Source: Coemansia sp. RSA 1804
Lineage: Eukaryota > Kickxellomycota > Kickxellomycetes > Kickxellales > Kickxellaceae
Length of the DNA: 10,617 nucleotides
Direction of reading: 5' to 3'
NCBI GenBank assembly: GCA_027578815.1
Contig: JANBTH010000853.1
Coordinates: forward strand, 1 to 10,617
Positions 8,984-10,617 of this stretch are shown here, piece after piece. Each line of letters begins with the position of its first letter. Position 1 is the first letter of the stretch. The position numbers were made by a program, and so were the translations under genes. The notes under the pieces are model-generated. The model ran no database searches. It worked only from the letters and a program-made list of their open reading frames with translations, and had not been told where the DNA came from.

Positions 8984-9182
8984 AGGTTAATATTAGCTAG
9001 ATAACCATATGTTGATAGCACATGGGTTGATCTGCATATCTTGGACTATGAGAAACCCGTCTGTAGGTTGAAATATTGGATTCGTAGACTAAAATAATAT
9101 TTAGTTTGTAGTAATCTACAGCTATTGTTTTGTAAATTTTAGCTTCTCAGCGGTCTGATTCGGTTAGAATCTGATTGATAAA

Positions 9183-9253
9183 GCATCTGTGGTCCAGAGG
9201 TATGATTGCCGCCTGCCACGCGGTAGACCCGGGTTCGATTCCCGGCGGATGCA
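9183..9253 (+). tRNA. tRNA-Gly(GCC)
   Basis: A 71-nt cloverleaf with no intron. The acceptor stem GCATCTG (9183-9189) pairs with CGGATGC (9246-9252) with one T-G wobble, and the discriminator is A9253. The D-arm region carries an A-box-like TGGTCCAGAGG. The anticodon stem GCCGC/GCGGT closes the loop CTGCCAC, with anticodon GCC at 9215-9217. The T stem CCGGG/CCCGG encloses TTCGATT, forming the B box GGTTCGATTCC. CCA is not encoded, as expected for a eukaryotic nuclear tRNA. It decodes GGC and GGT glycine codons. Confidence 0.97.
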
Positions 9254-9268
9254 CTTTATTGCCTAATC

Positions 9269-9272
9269 TTTT
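9269..9272 (+). terminator. RNA polymerase III terminator of tRNA-Gly
   Basis: The first TTTT run after the tRNA, 16 nt past its 3' end, is the usual minimal Pol III termination signal. Confidence 0.6.
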
Positions 9273-9475
9273 GCAGATATTGCGCTATGTTTGCAGTCTC
9301 CAGCAGTGTTTTTGTGGATGACAAATTTACGTCGCAGCCAGCAACCTGTTGCTACTGTAAACCTACGTGTTCTCGCTGTTTTATCCGTTGTTTTATTTTG
9401 CACTCTTACTTGCAGATATCCAGCACTTTTCTTGAACTTTTCTTTTTTATGTTTATGAATTTCATTAAACGGCAA

Positions 9476-10617
9476 ATGACCACCACCACCAGCAGCAGCA
9501 GCAGCAGTAGCAGACTAGCAAGCACCAACAGCGAATTCCTGGCACTTCGCCCGCAGTACACCACCGATATCAGTCGGCTTGTCCGCCATGTGCAGGCAGC
9601 TGTTGACTGGGAGGCAGCGCACGGGTTGGTTCTGAGGGCACCGAAGGCCAACGACCAACTGCTTCGTGATGAGAGTTCGGTAGGATGGCTGGAGAGTGCG
9701 GTTATTCATGCGCCAGTGTCGTTTGCGCCAAGCCCTGTTCCACGAAGGGAGTTTGAAAAGGTGGTCGCACTGCAGCCCCTGCTGAACCAGCTGTTTGACA
9801 AGATCTCGCAGGATCACGAGTTCCTAGCAAGCACGCTGGAGAGCATTGGGTCCGCCGATGAGTTCACGGCAAAGATCTTTGCGATGTACATGGAGCTGCA
9901 TAGCCTTGGTGTTGCCAAACCGGGTGTCATTGGCATTCATCGGTCGGATTACCTGATCCATGCTCCGGATAGCGAGCCAGACGCGTCGCCAAAGGCAAAG
10001 CAGGTGGAGTTTAACACTATTGCGTCGTCGTTTGCCTCTCTTTCCAGCATTGTCGGAGACTTCCACAGGTAGCTATTACAGAAATCGAATGGGTGTATTA
10101 ACGAGATAGGAGGAGGTTTCTATTTCTAATTGCGTAACTTTTGTGCGTGTTATCTTCACATGTAGATATATGCTGGCAAGGACTGGGTACAAGGAGCTTC
10201 TTGAGAGCGGCGTCATCACGGAAGACCAGCTTCCCAAGAACGAATCTCTTACAAGTATCGGTGACGCTATAGCGGCTGGATTCGATCTTTACGGCAACAA
10301 AGAGTAAGTACTTTTCAGCACTGCTTCGAAGACAGGAGACAAGGGCAGTGACTACCAAGTACACCAGATGTTTTTCTTCTTTTACTAACAGCTCCCTGAA
10401 TGGAGTGGCAATCCATGGTGCTATTGCTGTTCTTGTAGTGCGGTGGTCGTCATGGTTGTACAGCCTGGAGAGCGGAATGTCTTTGACCAGCGCTGGGTTG
10501 AAACGAGACTCTGGGAAAGGTAAACACCAGCTAATGCTGCTTATTTTTATTATAAATAAAGACAGATGCGTGTATGTTGTATATGACACCGTGAACTACA
10601 AAACTAAGCACTAATCA
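9476..10617 (+). CDS. GSH2: Glutathione synthetase (eukaryotic type), 5' part, partial
   Basis: ATP-dependent ligase that joins gamma-glutamylcysteine and glycine to make glutathione, in the cytosol. The exon model is 9476-10068, 10166-10303, 10439-10519 and 10566 to about 10590, all joined in phase 2 up to exon 4. That gives about 279 of the roughly 470-500 residues usual for the family; the C-terminal ATP-grasp part lies past the right edge. Family marks seen: AVDWEAAHGLVL near the N-terminus; HRSDYLIH with Arg156 in the substrate-binding RSDY motif; VEFNTIASSF with Glu178 and Asn180 matching the Mg/ATP- and substrate-binding E-x-N-T-I-x-x-S-F motif; HRYMLARTGY; and VVVMVVQPGERNVFDQRWVE. 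The start at 9476 (MTTTT then seven Ser) is chosen over in-frame ATGs at 9449 and 9455, which have T at -3; none has an ideal context. Exon 4 (CVYVVYDT) and its end are tentative, because the frame meets TAA at 10611. The gene starts only about 220 nt after tRNA-Gly. Confidence 0.93.
9479..9511 (+). repeat. Trinucleotide repeat at the start of the glutathione synthetase ORF
   Basis: Four ACC codons (Thr) are followed by AGC/AGT codons (seven Ser) directly after the ATG at 9476. This is a coding microsatellite, prone to length change in whole codons, in a part of the protein outside the conserved fold. Confidence 0.8.
10069..10165 (+). other. GSH2: GSH2 intron 1 (97 nt)
   Basis: The donor GTAGCT, weaker than the other donors here, follows CAC AG. 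A CTAAT branch-like site lies at 10126-10130 and the acceptor TAG at 10163-10165. Splicing restores Arg and continues FHR-YMLARTGYKELL. Without splicing the frame stops at once. Confidence 0.88.
10304..10438 (+). other. GSH2: GSH2 intron 2 (135 nt)
   Basis: Donor GTAAGT at 10304-10309, perfect branch point TACTAAC at 10383-10389, and acceptor TAG at 10436-10438 after a pyrimidine-rich stretch. The phase is 2, joining GNKD to AVVVMVVQPGERN, which matches the family. An AG lies immediately after the branch site, too close to be used. Another at 10404-10405 would keep the frame. Confidence 0.85.
10520..10565 (+). other. GSH2: GSH2 intron 3 (46 nt), tentative
   Basis: The donor GTAAAC follows GAA AG; a CTAAT branch-like site lies near 10532 and the acceptor is ACAG at 10565. 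The following codons CVYVVYDT resemble the family segment of the type IVVIRKTL in spacing and hydrophobicity. The donor is sound because the upstream exon is conserved. The acceptor could instead lie beyond the window. Confidence 0.6.

Larger units (their letters stand above)
8747..9182. other. AT-rich intergenic region between the PPR gene and tRNA-Gly
   Basis: No coding region seen. It contains the PPR 3' end signals, an inverted repeat at 8915-8983, a weak GGTTA/TAACC pair at 8985-9006, and a perfect 5-bp GATTC/GAATC hairpin (9157-9171) ending 11 nt before the tRNA. Confidence 0.6.

Noticed and set aside
9287..9475. Upstream extension of the glutathione synthetase frame from ATG 9287 (Cys-rich MFAVSSSVFV...)
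   Set aside because: It begins only 34 nt after the tRNA, resembles no family N-terminus and is T-rich. It is more likely promoter or 5' UTR sequence.
10348..10614. Plus-strand 88-codon ORF covering the right edge
   Set aside because: It is a shifted frame over glutathione synthetase intron 2, exon 3 and intron 3. The conserved VVQPGERNVFDQRW lies in another frame.

Overview
The window is nuclear DNA from a fungus. It carries intron-containing eukaryotic genes (GTAAGT donors, CTRAY or TACTAAC branch points, TAG/CAG acceptors), a fungal-type fused acetyl-CoA carboxylase, a eukaryotic-type glutathione synthetase and a nuclear tRNA-Gly. The many introns, including very short ones, and the ACC1 sequence make me lean towards an early-diverging (zygomycete-grade) lineage such as Kickxellomycotina or Mucoromycota. 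That placement is inference; no marker here settles it.

Layout. (1) Positions 1-4182, minus strand: the 5' half of ACC1, covering the N-terminus, biotin carboxylase, biotin carrier domain and the start of the central domain (about 1117 residues), running off the left edge. Its 5' end is split into a 34-nt first coding exon, a 332-nt exon, an 8-nt microexon and a 2977-nt exon. (2) Positions 4183-6037: a long divergent intergenic/promoter region. It holds CCAAT boxes on the ACC1 side, a possible unrecognised 51-codon membrane-protein ORF on the minus strand, and a pair of TGATCA sites before the next gene. (3) Positions 6038-8746, plus strand: an intronless 902-residue helical-repeat protein of pentatricopeptide (PPR) type with a probable mitochondrial presequence. 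(4) Positions 8747-9182: AT-rich 3' and intergenic DNA with poly(A) signals and a small inverted repeat. (5) Positions 9183-9253: tRNA-Gly(GCC). (6) Positions 9476 to the right edge, plus strand: the 5' part of a glutathione synthetase gene (GSH2/GSS type) in at least four exons.

The genes have separate housekeeping roles: malonyl-CoA synthesis for fatty acids, mitochondrial RNA metabolism, glycine decoding, and glutathione synthesis. I see no cluster or shared pathway and no evidence of a new defence, mobile or secretion system. The most notable signals are the 8-nt ACC1 microexon, the alternative ACC1 start inside intron 1, a possible 33-nt alternative 3' splice site in the glutathione synthetase gene, and the possible small membrane-protein gene upstream of ACC1.
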